DNA of 64,000 nt from Symsagittifera roscoffensis (GCF_963678635.1 NC_087068.1:1610001-1674000); one strand, 5' to 3'. Shown: positions 10,883 through 23,109, counted from the first letter of the stretch. Notes: generated by a model from the letters alone, not told the origin. Translations and numbers: made by a program.

Positions 10883-11630
10883 TACAATGATCTTACGATG
10901 CTACTTGTTTCTAAGCATAGCTGTTTTTTCGCAATTATCACCCAAAACAAACGCATAAAAGTAGGTCTAGGTTCCAGTTTTTTCCAAACAATGTTTTTGA
11001 CAACTTTTTGTCTAATTTAGTGTCACATAGCTTGCGACGATATGGTTGTGATGCTGTTCACACATGTGTGAAAAAAATTGGTTGATTTTCACCATTTTTA
11101 AATGCTGTTAATTTTTAAAGAGCTGCGTAGGAAAGTCCACTTGGAGTATTAGGAATTCAAACTGAATCGGATAAATGCACCATGTGACGTGTACAGGTGG
11201 CGGGAATTCAAAGACAAGTCTTTAAACATGTTAAAGTTTTGTGGGATAATTTGAATCAGCACTGTAGTACAATGATCTTACTATGCTACTTGTTTCTAAG
11301 CATAGCTGTTGTTTCGCAATTGTCATCCAAAACAAACGCATAAAAGTAGGTCTAGGTTCCAGTTTTTTCCAAACAATGTTTTTGACAGCTTTTTGTCTAA
11401 TTTAGTGTCACATAGCTTGCGACGATATGGTTGTGATGCTGTTCACACATGTGTGAAGTAAATTGGTTAATTTTCACCATTTTTGAATGCTGTTAATTTT
11501 TAAAGAGCTGCGTAGGAAAGTCCACTTGGAGTATTAGGAATTCAAACTGAATCGGATAAATGCACTATGTGACGTGTACAGGTGGCGAGAATTCAAAGAC
11601 AAGTCTTTAAACATGTTAAAGTTTTGTGGG
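10861..11630 (+). repeat. Tandem duplication, period 384 bp
   Basis: Two units beginning GGATAATTTGAATCAGCACT at 10861 and 11245, nearly identical through CATGTTAAAGTTTTGTGGG. The second unit also starts with the end of the Tc1-like element, so the duplication happened after that insertion. Unit content is non-coding and contains ATGGTTGTGATGCTGTTCAC. Confidence 0.88.
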
Positions 11631-11984
11631 AATGATCAAAGAAAACGAATTAAGAAAAATCAAAGATAGAACTCTTGTTGCGCAATCCGCTTGAAATCCA
11701 CAAAATACACTGTTTAGTGTCTTATTGAGAATCGAGGCGTTTATATCATTTCCAGAAGAGGGCTTTGGTCGAATCTTTTGAATTGTTAAAGCTACAAAAG
11801 ATCACTGCGTAAATTCGAAGCTCCACTTCGAAAGCCTGCGACAAATTGCCATACTTTTTTGTTGTTTGCAAAGGAAAAGTTGGGCTGTTTTTAGTCTTTG
11901 TAATTAACTGCAATCAGTTGTTTTCAGCTGATTTGAACCCCTGAATGCGCAACTGGTGTCTGTCAACAATATAACGTTAAATAT

Positions 11985-13210
11985 TGTCAAACTACATATA
12001 CCGGCTATGGGAGTCAAACAAGGTTGGAGTAAGTTATTGCACAGTCAAAAATGATTTTGAAGATTGTTGGAAAAACGTGCGGATAGTTCGAAGTTCAGCG
12101 TTTATCTCAGTTTTCATGTTTCAGGGAGAGCTCGAAACATGAAAAACGAACTGTTTCGAATTACTCAGAAAAATCAAAATGTCACTCATTACAAGAAAAA
12201 TCTGAGATTTACCCACTCTGAATAAATGAATAAAGAGAAAAAATTAGGCGAGCTTGCTTAGAAAAGTTTTTGAGAAATTTTTATCACGTAAAATGTGTGT
12301 CACGTGCATGTTTCAGGGGGTCTTTAATTCGAAATAAAATGCTAAGAATTACTCAAAATACTAAAAATACAAAAATAATCTGAGATCTTACCCACACTGA
12401 ATTAGGAGAAAAAGTCAGGTGAGCTTGTTTCTAACAAAAGTTTTCGAGAAATTTATTTCTCGTGGAGCAAATTAAAATAAGCAAAGTTTTCTATGGGTCC
12501 AAGTCTTGAACAAATGTTAGTTACTAGCTGTATAGCAATTTGTTGCCAGATACATCAGGTAGTAATTTATTTTTAAAATACTAACTTATTTTTTTCGTAT
12601 TATAGTTTTTGCGTCTTGATATAAAAAGCATAAGATTTATCTACTGTTGCATATGAATAATTATTGATTCCCATGTGATCTGAGAACTTCAATATTTCGC
12701 GGTGCACCCCGTCACTGATTTTCAACGTAGCGAAGATAAGCAGTGTGCCACGCAAATTCTTGAAGATTATATACACTGGTTCTAGGAGTCAAACATGGTT
12801 GGAGTGAGTTCTTGCACAGTCAAGCTCTTTTCCATTTTCCCTCCCTCATTTCAATTTTTCCATTTTAAGAGTTGTACTATATGTTATAACAGCTAAATGC
12901 GTGACGGTCCGATAGATGTAAAGAATGAAGAACAAGTCTGTTCACAATTGTTGGTTTCTTCACCATGCAAAACTTCACTGCTTTATGGCAACGTTGAAAA
13001 ATTTTTTGAAACTTGAAAATAAAGGTGGGAAGGTAAATGGAAAAAAGCCCACAGTTAAAAATGAAATTGAAAAAAATTGTTGGAACAAAGAGCTGATAGT
13101 TTGAAGCTCCGCATTTATATCAATTTTTAAATTTCAGGGGGGCTTTAATTCAAAATTAAAGTGTTTTGAGTTATACTCAAAAAAAGCACGTTCCTTATTT
13201 TTAACATTTA
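11985..13210 (+). repeat. Diverged tandem repeats interrupted by a hAT-type element
   Basis: The block GGAGTCAAACAAGGTTGGAG followed by TTGCACAGTCA occurs at 12009 and 12787. The block TTCAGGG...ATTACTCAAAA occurs near 12120, 12315 and 13132. Unit lengths differ. The second long unit is interrupted at 12823 by a small transposon, and the first unit shows the empty site. Confidence 0.6.
12823..13049 (+). mobile_element. hAT-type MITE, family A (GGCTCTTTTCC ends)
   Basis: 227 bp with inverted ends AGCTCTTTTCCATTTTCC and GGTAAATGGAAAAAAGCC. It carries the family core GCTAAATGCGTGACGGT and TGTTCACAATTGTTGG. It is flanked by CACAGTCA and CACAGTTA, an 8-bp target duplication with one mismatch. The paralogous unit at 12043 has the uninterrupted site GCACAGTCAAAAATGA. 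Eight-base duplications point to hAT transposition. Confidence 0.82.
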
Positions 13211-13364
13211 ATAGGATTATTGGAAAAATCACTCAGGTAACACCATTTGCAGTCCTTTTTTGCACTGTTGTATTTTACTAATCGTGTTTCTTGTCTTCAT
13301 ATCTAAATACATGAAACATTACGATTATAATTAAATTACGGGCTTACGATTATTATTACTCCTA

Positions 13365-13778
13365 TGACAATAAAAACGGTCGTTTAAACGGTCGGGAAAA
13401 ACTCAAAAACAATTAAGTGCAGGGTTTCCAGAATAATTGGCATCATTTTTCCATTAATCGAAATTTCACGATTCTTTAGCAACTGCGGAATATGGGCATT
13501 TGAACAACTCTCATCAACCAGAATATTTTTGTGAACAATTCTAAACATCATAACATATTGCAATAAGTTGAGGCTGAACAGAAAAAAGTTTCATCAACTA
13601 CAGCCAACAAACAATTTTAAGCAAAAACCGAAACACGAGTTAAATTAGTTCAAGTTTTAGTTCCTAAGGTTGAAGGGTTTTCTTAGTTTTAAGAAACATT
13701 TTTACTAACAACTGACCCAAAAATTTCTATATGAAATGACTACATTATAAAATAGAGGCATAGTTAGCCGCACTAACA
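13365..13778 (-). mobile_element. BEL/Pao 3' LTR
   Basis: 414 bp. On the - strand it starts TGTTAGTGCGGCTAAC and ends in TGTCA. It matches the LTR at 20589-21026 (for example AACTACAGCCAACAAACAA on +). A purine run, GGGGCGGAGGA on the - strand (13779-13789), sits immediately inside, as a polypurine tract should. Confidence 0.8.
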
Positions 13779-14099
13779 TCCTCCGCCCCAAAGGAGCGAG
13801 AACGGGTGCGAGTTACACGATCGAATGGGTGTACTCGCCGGTTGCCGATCTAACTACCGCAGACCGCGCTATGCCGTCGTTGCCGTAGTTCAATGACTTG
13901 ATTCGCGCTAACGGGTAATGACCTTTTGAACTATTGTCCTCTATCTTCCAAACAAGATCTCTAGATTTCAAGTGGGATTCTCGAGAAGAAAACCGTTTGC
14001 TGGTTTGTTAAGCACTGGTACTCACTCACGGAGCCAACGAACTCAGATGACATTTGCATAGAACTGCGCTCGGGCGTAGCCCTTTCGATGATTGAAATT

Positions 14100-14760
14100 T
14101 TGCTCGAAATTTAGTGGCAGAAAGTTACTTGCGGGGTGCCCAAGTAGTTAATGGATTCGGTGTTTACACTTCAAGATTTTTCGGATCAGAGGATACGGGT
14201 GTGAGCGGATGGTTGTTCAGAGACTGCTTGACTAAACAAAACGTGGTTATGAGGACTTCCTCAGTGAGTTTTCGTGTTCCCAGAGTATCATTAAAAACTC
14301 TTCTGGTGCTCCGGACGAGCCTTTCCCACGCACCTCCATGTTGAGGAGCACTCTGTGTATTGAATTTCCAGGCTAGGCCTTTATGACAGAACGGGCAGCG
14401 GTTCCAGTTATTGATGAACGAAATCAGCTCTTTGGCCGAGCCAACGAAATTCGTACTATTGTCAGACCAGATGACGGAAGGTGTTCTTCGCCGAGCAATG
14501 AACCGTTCTGTTCCCATTACACAGGAATTTGTATCCAGTGAGGGAACAACCTGTTGATGAAAGGCACGTGTCATTAACGTGAATAAAAAGCTCCAGCGTT
14601 ACTCTGAGCTTCTTCGAATCGTTACCTGGAACGGGCCAAAGTAATCTACTCCGCAGTACGCGCAAGGCGGTTGTCGGTAAACACCGGGTCAGTCGGACGG
14701 AAGGTCGGCCATCATTGGCGTATTTACCTTTGCTTTTTGTTTTTGGCATAACACGCAATG
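14100..14760 (-). pseudogene. BEL/Pao integrase, broken
   Basis: On the - strand the two overlapping frames give LPTT-type spacer sequence, a GVDYFGPF-like motif, then TRAFHQQVV, ERFIARRRTPSVIWSDNSTN, FVGSAKELI, APQHGGAWERLVRS and LTPVSSDP. These are the DDE integrase core and the GGxWERLVRS motif typical of BEL/Pao. At least one frameshift lies near 14570. It acts in cDNA integration in intact relatives. Confidence 0.85.
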
Positions 14761-15398
14761 GTGTTCTTTTGAACGGAGGACAATACGGTGCTCCAATACA
14801 ACTTACTCGAAATGTATGACAGCACGCGGATAAACTACACTTTGCTGATGATTCTTTCGGTGAATAAATGTTAAAAATGTCATCACAAGTAGATGTCGGC
14901 TTTCTAAAATAATTGGATGCTTAACGTTAAATTCAACGATGGCGAATACGTCCAGCGGAACGGACTAGACCACCAAGACCAATAAACGGCGAAAAAGAAG
15001 CTATTCGGCTAAGGCTTCTTTAGGGACTGTTTTTTGTGAAGTTTGTTGACTTCGAGGGGAAATGACTCTTACTGAGTCAGAACCAAAATTTTTTGTTGAG
15101 CTAATTCTTATTCGGATGGATCGGTTTTGAATGAGTGTTGCGATTTTGACGGCGATGAGGTGATAACCTCAGCATATATGCAGTGATTTTTCGGAGTTTC
15201 GTAAAAGAACTAAATACTTTACCAGACAAAAAATGGATCGGTGGTTGTCGATGTGCAAGTGAAATTTACAGCTTGTTCAATATCTTCATTCAAATCAAAT
15301 GAAGGTCCTTAGAGTCGAATGCTGCTAAGAACTTCTGAGTCAGGTTTGAAAGGCCATTTGTTGGTTTTCATGAAGAGCGGACCTTTCAACCAACCGCT

Positions 15399-15584
15399 TT
15401 ATTTCAGTGCCTCAGCAATTATTCCCCGAGTGTCGGTATCTGCTTGATTGTCCTTGCTGGACACATAGAACCACTCATCAATTGTGGTAGATTGGAGACT
15501 TTCGGAAACCCGATTAGTCACAAAGACAGGCCAATCGCTGCTAGAGTTCAACAACTGCAAGACAGTAGTGCTATCTGTCCACAT
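15399..15584 (-). pseudogene. BEL/Pao RNase H-like domain fragment
   Basis: - strand frame MWTDSTTVLQLLNSSSDWPV, then FVTNRVSESL and SKDNQADTDTRG. The pattern WTDS..VL, F..NRV.E and (N)QADxxTRG is the RNase H region of BEL/Pao polyproteins. It sits between RT remnants and the integrase, as expected. Confidence 0.82.
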
Positions 15585-15657
15585 GTATGAGTTTTTGATT
15601 TATTCGGGTTAACCACTGAATGGTGGGGTCAATACCACTCGCGGTCGGTGCGCGTGT

Positions 15658-16020
15658 TCAGCTCATTGGATTTAACAGGAACGATTTATCCCATTTCCAA
15701 ATGGTCCTGAAAAATTTGACCGTAAAAATTTTTCCGCTCAGGATCTTTTTCGAACCGCTTTTCCAGCTGGACAAATGCGGAGTAGCAGTTGTTTGGCAAC
15801 CTGACATCCTTATCGATCCAAAGCATACCAACAGAGTATCGAGTTTCGTCATGCAGAATAGTCGATTCAAGCGTTTTCCTAGCTTGCTTGTCTGATGCTG
15901 AACGCGGATCGGCTGATTTCTAAGTACCGTAGGACTCAAGTTCGCACCATTTTTTGACTTGCTCTGCAAGAGAGTTGTCTTCAACAATACACTTAAAACA
16001 GTTAGATGGCAAACCTAAAT
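15658..16020 (-). pseudogene. BEL/Pao reverse transcriptase remnant
   Basis: The - strand reads ESTILHDETRYSVGMLWIDK and LPNNCYSAFVQLEKRFEK-like text across frames. This matches the conserved block before the RT domain of BEL/Pao pol (ETRY..GLLW, with residues in the order L-P-N). Broken by frameshifts. Confidence 0.68.
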
Positions 16021-16029
16021 ATGGTGCGA

Positions 16030-18770
16030 GAGGACCACTGAGAACCGAAATGATAGGTAAGCGTGCCGAAAATTGTGAATTTTGGCTTTTATCACCTTGA
16101 ATTTCTAATGGTCGGATGGCGTGATTTCAGTCTTGGCCTAAAATCATTTTCACTTCAGAATATTGGTACGTCAAGAAAGTTTCACGTCAGTCACTATCAG
16201 GTCACTGACAATAATTGTATCAGACCCTTAGCTAAATCATTCTTCACAAAAGGTCGTGGGTAAAAATTGTATGAGTTTGATTCATTAATACCAGAAATTA
16301 TTATAACTATTTTTTCCGTCATTAAATTTTTTTGTGAATGTATTCCACTGACAGTGAGGTTCATTTTTTCTCTGGTGAGCTTAAGTTTTTCAGCAAGTTG
16401 AGCAAAAATGAATGAGTAACTGCGAGCTGAATTAAAAAGAACAGCAGTATTGGAGCAGGTTGTGTTTCTGGATAACTTCAATTCAACAATTTGAAGCAGA
16501 CCTTTAACACGGAGAACGGAAGTGGCACAAGTACCTTACCTGTTTCTACGTCGAGAATAGTGGAGTGCGAAAAGGTTTTTCCTCCTGCTGGTGACTTTGT
16601 TGAGGATTTTGGTTGTTGCGGGGTAAATTCGTTCAGCTCAGTGAAAAAGGACATTCTGATTGGTGGTGCAATCAGGCTTTTTGCCCTTTCTAGATTTTTG
16701 GCATTTTTTCGAAAATTATGGTCCGATTTCATACGAGAAAAACACAAGTTCTGCTCGGCAGCATTTTTGCTCTTCGAGTGGGAGTTTTCTCTTTGAAGAC
16801 GCTATAGCACCAAATGACATGTTTGCCGTTGCACACAAGTTAGGGCGGATACTGTTGACAGGGCTTTTTGTCAGATACTTTTGAATTAGACGACAAAAAT
16901 TTCGTTACTGCTTTTGAATTTCCTGATTTCAATTTTTGGGAGTGTTTGCGCGCATGTGCTCATGCGCCCCTGCTTATCCTGCCAACCAGTCATTGAAATG
17001 GAACAAAGATGGTTGGTAAAGATTCCTTTTCACTGTGTGAAGAGCCCATGATTCATTCATGTTGGGTGGCAGCTTATCTAATGCTTGGTTCAGCAAGGCA
17101 ACCTCGTCCAATACTTGGGTATAGGAAAGCGACTTAAAGACTCCCACAAAATTTGAGCTGGTAAAAGCGAAACATAATGCTGTCGGAATTATGCATCTTC
17201 AATAATTGGAAACAATGTAGATTCTCAAGCAGAGCAATAACTACCGTTTGTGGCAGGCTAAATTTACGAATTAGAGTGTTCAATGCACCTTTATACCTAA
17301 CAGCGAAAAAAACAAAATCAGCTATGACATTTTTGGCTTTCTCAGTCACAAGAGTTTTCAATTATGTCAACTTGACGACATCACTCAAATGGGCGGAGTA
17401 GACAGCACTTACAAACTGGCCGAAACTTTCATGCCAAGGTAAAGGATCACCGTTGTATTGAGACAATTTTCATTCTGATAGCGGATTCTTACGGTTCATG
17501 GTAATAATCTCAGCGAGGTCTTCAATAGTTAGAGATTTTGGTTCGTTATTTGACGGATAGGGCGGCTTATTTCGATCAAGGTGATTGTTGTCGTGAAAAT
17601 AACGATAATTTATTCCTCCATATTGAGGATCCGGAAAAAGATTGAGCAGCGTTTTAATATAGTCAGACTCCGGCTGGTAGAAGACGGTTCCACCACTGGT
17701 TTATAGAAAACTCAAAATCGGATAATTGGAAGTCGAATTTGGTAAGTTTCCAATTTTGACTTTCGATGACGGTTGAGCTAGTGTTTGACTCTGGCTAGTT
17801 TGCGTAGTTTGACTAAAACCAACGGGTAGCAGAGTTAATCTAACAGACAATTGCAGGAGGTGCGGAATGTTTTGAGTGTTATTATGGATTATAACTTTTT
17901 CGGATCTAGATTGAAACGGAGTTCCGATATTGGTTTTAATTTCATCCAATTGACTAGTCGAACAGATATCGCTGGTCGGAAAGATGGGTTAACTGGATTA
18001 ATATGGAATGGCTTGAAACCAGCAGCACTCAGTGAAGGTTCGGTTTTTTTTGCAGTCTTACATTCTTGGGTTGTTTTGCTCACCTAACTCTCTGTCCTTT
18101 TACTACCGGCAAGACTCTCCTCGGGCATAATCGCATTTTTAGTTGAGGTGGCTACGGCTGATTTCATTTGATTTTCTTTGGCCAATTTTTGCAGTTCTAA
18201 TGGATTTTTCTGTTGTTTCAAGCGAAGTTTAGCTTCATTTTGACGCTCTATTTCTTCAGGGCGTTAGGTTGCAGCTTTCAGTTTTCGATTTCTTTGGCTA
18301 GAAATCAATGACGCAGATAAATATTTTGAAAATCCTACATGACTTTTGTGTGATTTGGTTGCAGAGCTTTGCGATTTAAAACTTTCAAAGTGGCTAAGGG
18401 TCTGTTTGGCGTCAAGATATTGTCGTGCTTTAGTAAGGATTTCAGATTTCATAGTTTTTGTGTGTTAAAAGCTCTAACCAATGTTCCAAAGCTGCTTTTT
18501 CAGAGTTTTGAGGAGTTAAAAAGAAGTTTCTTCATTTTTGGAAACAGCTATATCCATTGATTCTTCACAACTTTGAGGCCATTTTTTACTTTTAACAGTC
18601 TTTTTTTCAATGGCCTCAAGTATGCACTCATGAATTATCTCTAGCTCTTTTTCAAGCTTCGTTCTAGCTAGCGTGAGACGATTGATCCTATCGGCAAGAT
18701 CGGATGCCATTGCAGGCGGGGACGAGAGAACGTTCGAGGTAAGCGAAGACGTGTCGGTAGCTACCATATA
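16030..18770 (-). pseudogene. BEL/Pao gag and protease region, degenerate
   Basis: The - strand frame at 18767-18516 starts with MVATDTSSLTSNVL and continues ADRINRLTLARTKLEKELEI, a helical gag N terminus of the kind seen in BEL/Pao. Later frames (17361-17134, 16747-16478, 16481-16197) are short pieces without a firm motif. Assignment of 16.0-17.5 kb to gag/protease is by position. Confidence 0.6.
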
Positions 18771-20588
18771 ATGAGTGACTACTCTGAGCGTCAGACAACC
18801 CCTGGGAGCAACACCCGAGGTAAGAAATTAGCACAGTGTAATCAGCTCGAAAAATTTTTGCCTGAACGGAAGAATTGAGAGTTGCTATGAGCAACTTTAT
18901 ATGGCCTATTAACCTAACGTTAACAGATAAAAGATTCTCGCAACTGAAACTAATTTAAATTATTTGAAATTAAATTTATTAAGTTGAAAAAGTAAACGAA
19001 AAACTAAATCCCTTTATAATTTATGCAAAGACTTTGAATTCAAACAGACAGCTTTGTTTTACGGGGGTTTTATGGGCGGCCAGTTTAGTTTGCTGCTTTT
19101 CGAAAGCTTTCTTTGATTTTAATCATATTTCTTTTTTCGTTTAATTTTTTCAACAAAGTTTTCAAAGTGCCGTAATTTAATTGCTTAAAAGTCAATTTAA
19201 ATGCAAAAAGGAAAAACATTGAAAATTATTGCGTATATGCTGACTAATAGAATTGTAGATTAAGTCATGCCTGAAAAAATTATCAATCCGGGATTCCATC
19301 TGTGGTTTTTTGTGTAAAATATTTTGCACTCACTTTTTTGATTTTTTGCAGAATAATTTGAAAAAATCCTTCAATGGTTGAGCAACGTTGTTGCAACCTG
19401 GCTCTCAGCTTTCGGCGTTGAGCCTTTATTGCATAAAAAAAGAGCTTGCTCCAATGATTAAAACCATTATAGGTTTGGGGAACTCTACATTAAGTTATTT
19501 TAAGGTAAAATTAATGTCTTAGAAAAAAAACAATGTATGACAACCTCTACGGGTGAAGTGTACGGTTGCGTCTATGTGTGCACAAAAATGCACACTCAAA
19601 GATTACGGGTTAAACGGGAAAATCAGATAACTCTTGGAGCAAAAGCTGAGGTAAGCAATCAATCCAAACCAACACACACAAATACGGCAAAGAACGGAAA
19701 GTGGAGTTGAGAGAACGTTTTCGGAATCAATATGTGACGTTTCGTTATCGGACCGATTCAAAAAATCGGTACTATTAAGGCCGAGTTCAATGAACTGTTA
19801 AAGTTTTTGACAACCAACCCCTAGGAGGAAAACCTGAGGTAACAAGTCGCCTAAATAACTCACTCAACAAAACAAAAGTCGGGCGGAGGCAACAATGTTT
19901 GATTTTTTGTAACATAATTTCCAAAATTTTGGGTCTTACTTCTTTCTGGGCAAAAAAATTGAAAGTTTTGGTCAAATCTTTTTCTCGGGTGTTCAAACTT
20001 TTTCTACTTCCCTTGAAACTTTGTTAGAAAAACCCTTTAGCAGTTATTTCTAGGTTTTTGGAATTTTTGTTCTAGTTAGATTTTTGGAAGTTTAGGAATT
20101 AGGGTCGGTTTATGTTCGGTTTGTACTCAAAATTCACTGTACTAACAGCAATAAAATGGGCTTAAAATTTAACGTTCTTACAATGTTTTCGACTGTTCTT
20201 CCTGCCTTGGAAATGTTGGTCTCCTATGTAAGTCAGCGTATAGTTGTAGTGCAGATATTATCAGACTTTCATTACAGCAATGTCGTCTTGCTGTGGGCTA
20301 AGATCTCCGTTGACATAGAAGAAACTCGCTCTTTTAATATGGTTTCGGTTTTATCAATTAAAATTTTAATTTGATATCGGTGTAAGCTTCAGTCGCTGAT
20401 GTTTTTCCCCTTTGCATACTTGACTGTTGAATTGTAATTTACCTTTAAAGATTAACTTGGGTAGTCGAGGTTTGTGCAATTCTCTGTTTTCCGAAAAAAA
20501 AACACCTTTTTCCCCGTTTTTTCCAAGAAAAATCATTTTTCCCAAGTCCTCTGAAATTTTGCCCTTGTCGCGGCGACAAATATTTATA
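18771..20588 (-). other. BEL/Pao leader between 5' LTR and gag
   Basis: No coding sequence recognised. A block resembling AACCCCTGGGAGCAACACCC followed by GAGGTAAG appears at 18797 and, diverged, at 19638 and 19817, suggesting a repeated leader element. Just inside the LTR the - strand reads TTGTCGCCGCGACAAGGGC, a plausible primer-binding site that also folds on itself. Confidence 0.5.
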
Positions 20589-21026
20589 TGACAGTAAGGA
20601 AGGTCGTTTAAACAGTCGGGAAAAACTCAAAATAACAATTAAATTCAGATTTTCCAGAATAATTGGCAACCTTTTTCCCGTAACTCGAACAATTCTTTTT
20701 TGTTCATAAGCTTTCACGACTGTTAGCAACTGCGGAATATGGAAATTTGAGCGACCTCCATTAATTTGAACTTTTTTGTGAACAATTCTACATATCATAT
20801 TTTATTGCAACAAGTTGAGGCTGAACAGAAAAAATTTTCATCAACTACAGCCAACAAACAAATTTAAGCAAAAACCGGAACAAGAGTTAAATTAGTTCAA
20901 GTTTTAGTTTCTAAAATTAAAGGGTTTTCTCTTGTTTAGGAAAAGTTTTTTTCTTAAAACTGACCTAAAAAAATCCCAAAGAAATGACTACTTTTTAGAA
21001 CAGACGCATAATTAGCCCCAGTAACA
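20589..21026 (-). mobile_element. BEL/Pao 5' LTR
   Basis: 438 bp. On the - strand it begins TGTTACTGGGGCTAAT and ends in TGTCA, as in the copy at 13365-13778. Shared internal text includes GTTGAGGCTGAACAGAAAAA on +. Confidence 0.8.
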
Positions 21027-21246
21027 ATTATCGTACGTGGGGTTCGGTAACACTGTTTCTTCCTTTTCAAATTTGTAAATTAGATAAATTGTTTAATCTC
21101 TTTTTTGATAATTGATTAGTTTTTTCTCAATGCCTATTCTCTTAATTTTCTGGAAGAAACATTTTGGACCAATTTTGATCAAATGAAATTTACTACGTTA
21201 TACTGAAAAAAAAGTTTTTTTCAACCTAAGTCGCTAATAAAAAAGC

Positions 21247-21453
21247 GGCTCCTTTCCAGTTTTTTCCTTTCAAAATACCGAGTTTTGTGCATGTTTTACG
21301 AGATATTACGGCTAAATGCGTGATGTTACGCTGTAAAGTATGAAAAACAAATTTGTTCACAGTTGTCGATTTGCTCACCACGCCAAATTTCCTTGCTTTA
21401 TGACAATGTCAAACAAGCTCTTCGAATTTGAATGAGGGAACTGGAGAAAAGAC
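21247..21453 (+). mobile_element. hAT-type MITE, family A, diverged copy
   Basis: Starts GGCTCCTTTCCAGT and ends CTGGAGAAAAGAC. It contains ATTACGGCTAAATGCGTGAT and TTGTTCACAGTTGTCGATTT, the family A core. No convincing target duplication. Confidence 0.65.
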
Positions 21454-21669
21454 AAAAATGTTTCTTGTGATGACAATTTTGAATCGTTATGCTGCGATAG
21501 CGTTATAATACCATTTAGGGTTTGACAAATAATTAATCAAATGAACAAAATACTTAATTAATCAAAAGAATCAAATACAAAATAAAGAGGCGTTTTCAGC
21601 GTTTTGAAAAAAAAACTCTAGAGAAACTGAAAATCCAACTTTTGTGTATCCAGGACTAGTTGTTTCTCC

Positions 21670-22105
21670 AAAACAAGTATGACTACATTATAGAACAGGG
21701 CTTAAACATACGGGAACACTCAAAATAACATTTAAAATCAGAGTTTCCTGACTAATTGGCAACATTTTTCCCGTAATTCGAACAATTCTTTTTTGTTCAT
21801 AAGCTTTTAGCAACTGGAAATTTGAACGACTCCCATCATTTTGAACTTTTTTGTGAACGATTCTACATATCATGTTTTATTGCAACAAGTTGAGGCTGAA
21901 CAGAAAAAAATTTCATCAACTACAGCCAACAAAAAAATTTAAGCAAAAACCGAAACAAGAGTTAAATTAGTTCAAGTTTTAGTTTCTAAGGTTAAAGGGT
22001 TTTCTCTTATTCAAGTAAAGTTTTTTTCTTAAAACTGACCAAAAAAAATCCCAAGGAAATGACTACATTATAGAACAGACGCATAGTTAGCCCCAATAAC
22101 AATTA
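21670..22105 (-). mobile_element. Third copy of the BEL/Pao LTR (solo or duplicated)
   Basis: Same LTR end GCCCCAATAACA at 22105. Importantly, it has the same flank (ATTATCGTACGTGGGGTTCG) as the 5' LTR at 21026, followed by parallel sequence to about 22420. So LTR plus flank were duplicated together as a unit of about 1.08 kb, rather than two independent insertions. The inner end is truncated. Confidence 0.75.
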
Positions 22106-22590
22106 TCGTACGTGGGGTTCGGTAACACTGTTTCTTCTTTTTCAAATTCGTTTATTAGAGAAATTGTTTAATCTCTTTTTTGATAACTGATTACTTTTTT
22201 CTCAATGCCTTCTCCTAATTATCTGGAGGTAAAACTGTTGGACCAATTTTTATCAAATAAAATTTACTGCGTTAATCAATGTCAAACAAGCTCTTCAAAG
22301 TAGAATTTGAATGAGGGAACTGGAGAAAAGCCAAAAATGCTTCGTGTGGTGGCACTTTTGAATCGAGAGGGAAGGAACTCCAGAGAAACTGAAAATCTAA
22401 TTTTTGTGTATCTAGGACTACGTTATGCATACAAAAAATTAAATTTTGCCTGCAAAAAAAAACTTTTTACAATTTGTTTGTTTGTGTACAAAACTCGTTT
22501 TGCGGTTGAAAAAAAATCAAAAATTTTTTGGGGTATTTTAAATGTTTTTTTTTGTGCCATCATCACAAAAATGCCAGTTATACAATTTAC

Positions 22591-22800
22591 GGCTCTTTTC
22601 CAGTTTCCTCTTTTGAATTCAAATCTGAAAAGTTTGTTTAGCCTTGTTTTAAGGCATTGAATTTTGGCGTGGTGAACGAATCGTTAACTGTGAACAGATT
22701 TGTTCTCCATACTTTACTGTGTAACATCACGCATTTAGCCGCAATAACACGTAAAACATAAAATTCGTTACTTTGAAAAGGAGTAAACTGGAAAATAGCC
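22591..22800 (-). mobile_element. hAT-type MITE, family A, reverse orientation
   Basis: Ends GGCTCTTTTCCAGTTTCCTC and AAACTGGAAAATAGCC. The core is reversed (ATCACGCATTTAGCCGCAAT). The 8-bp flanks CAATTTAC and CAACTTCC match at six positions. Confidence 0.72.
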
Positions 22801-23109
22801 CAACTTCCATATATTGAAATTGTTGACAAGCATTTTTTTTTTCAAAAAAAAACTAAAACCTCGGTTTTTCCCTCATCAGACTATTTTATTAGAATCAAAA
22901 GCCGCAGAAATTAGTTGGAATATTTTTTTCAACCATTCATGAAACTGTTTGAAAATTGTATGACAAGCAGTTGTCTCTACACTTGACGTATGGAATTGTA
23001 TGATAAGCAATTTTAGTGCATGGAGGTCAACCCGAGAACTTTGTAAAATTTTTGTTCACTCAGTCACGTTCACATGTTTTGCTGCTGTTTAGAACATCAA
23101 AAGTCTCTT

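Larger units (their letters stand above)
13365..21026 (-). mobile_element. Degenerate BEL/Pao LTR retrotransposon on the - strand
   Basis: About 7.7 kb bounded by two related LTRs. On the - strand: 5' LTR 21026-20589, a long leader, gag-like sequence from 18767, a decayed pol with RT/RNase H remnants (16.0-15.4 kb), integrase (14.76-14.1 kb), polypurine tract, 3' LTR. Many stops and frameshifts break the coding part. No clean 5-bp target duplication is seen (CTCCTA against ATTAT), partly because the outer flank at 21027 is itself duplicated. The BEL/Pao assignment rests on the integrase and RNase H motifs. Confidence 0.85.
20600..22425 (+). repeat. Segmental tandem duplication of about 1.08 kb
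   Basis: Unit 1 about 20606-21680 and unit 2 about 21685-22425 align through the LTR, ATTATCGTACGTGGGGTTCG, GTTTAATCTCTTTTTTGATAA, GAATGAGGGAACTGGAGAAA and GAGAAACTGAAAATC. The units differ by indels, including a family A MITE core present only in unit 1. Confidence 0.7.
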
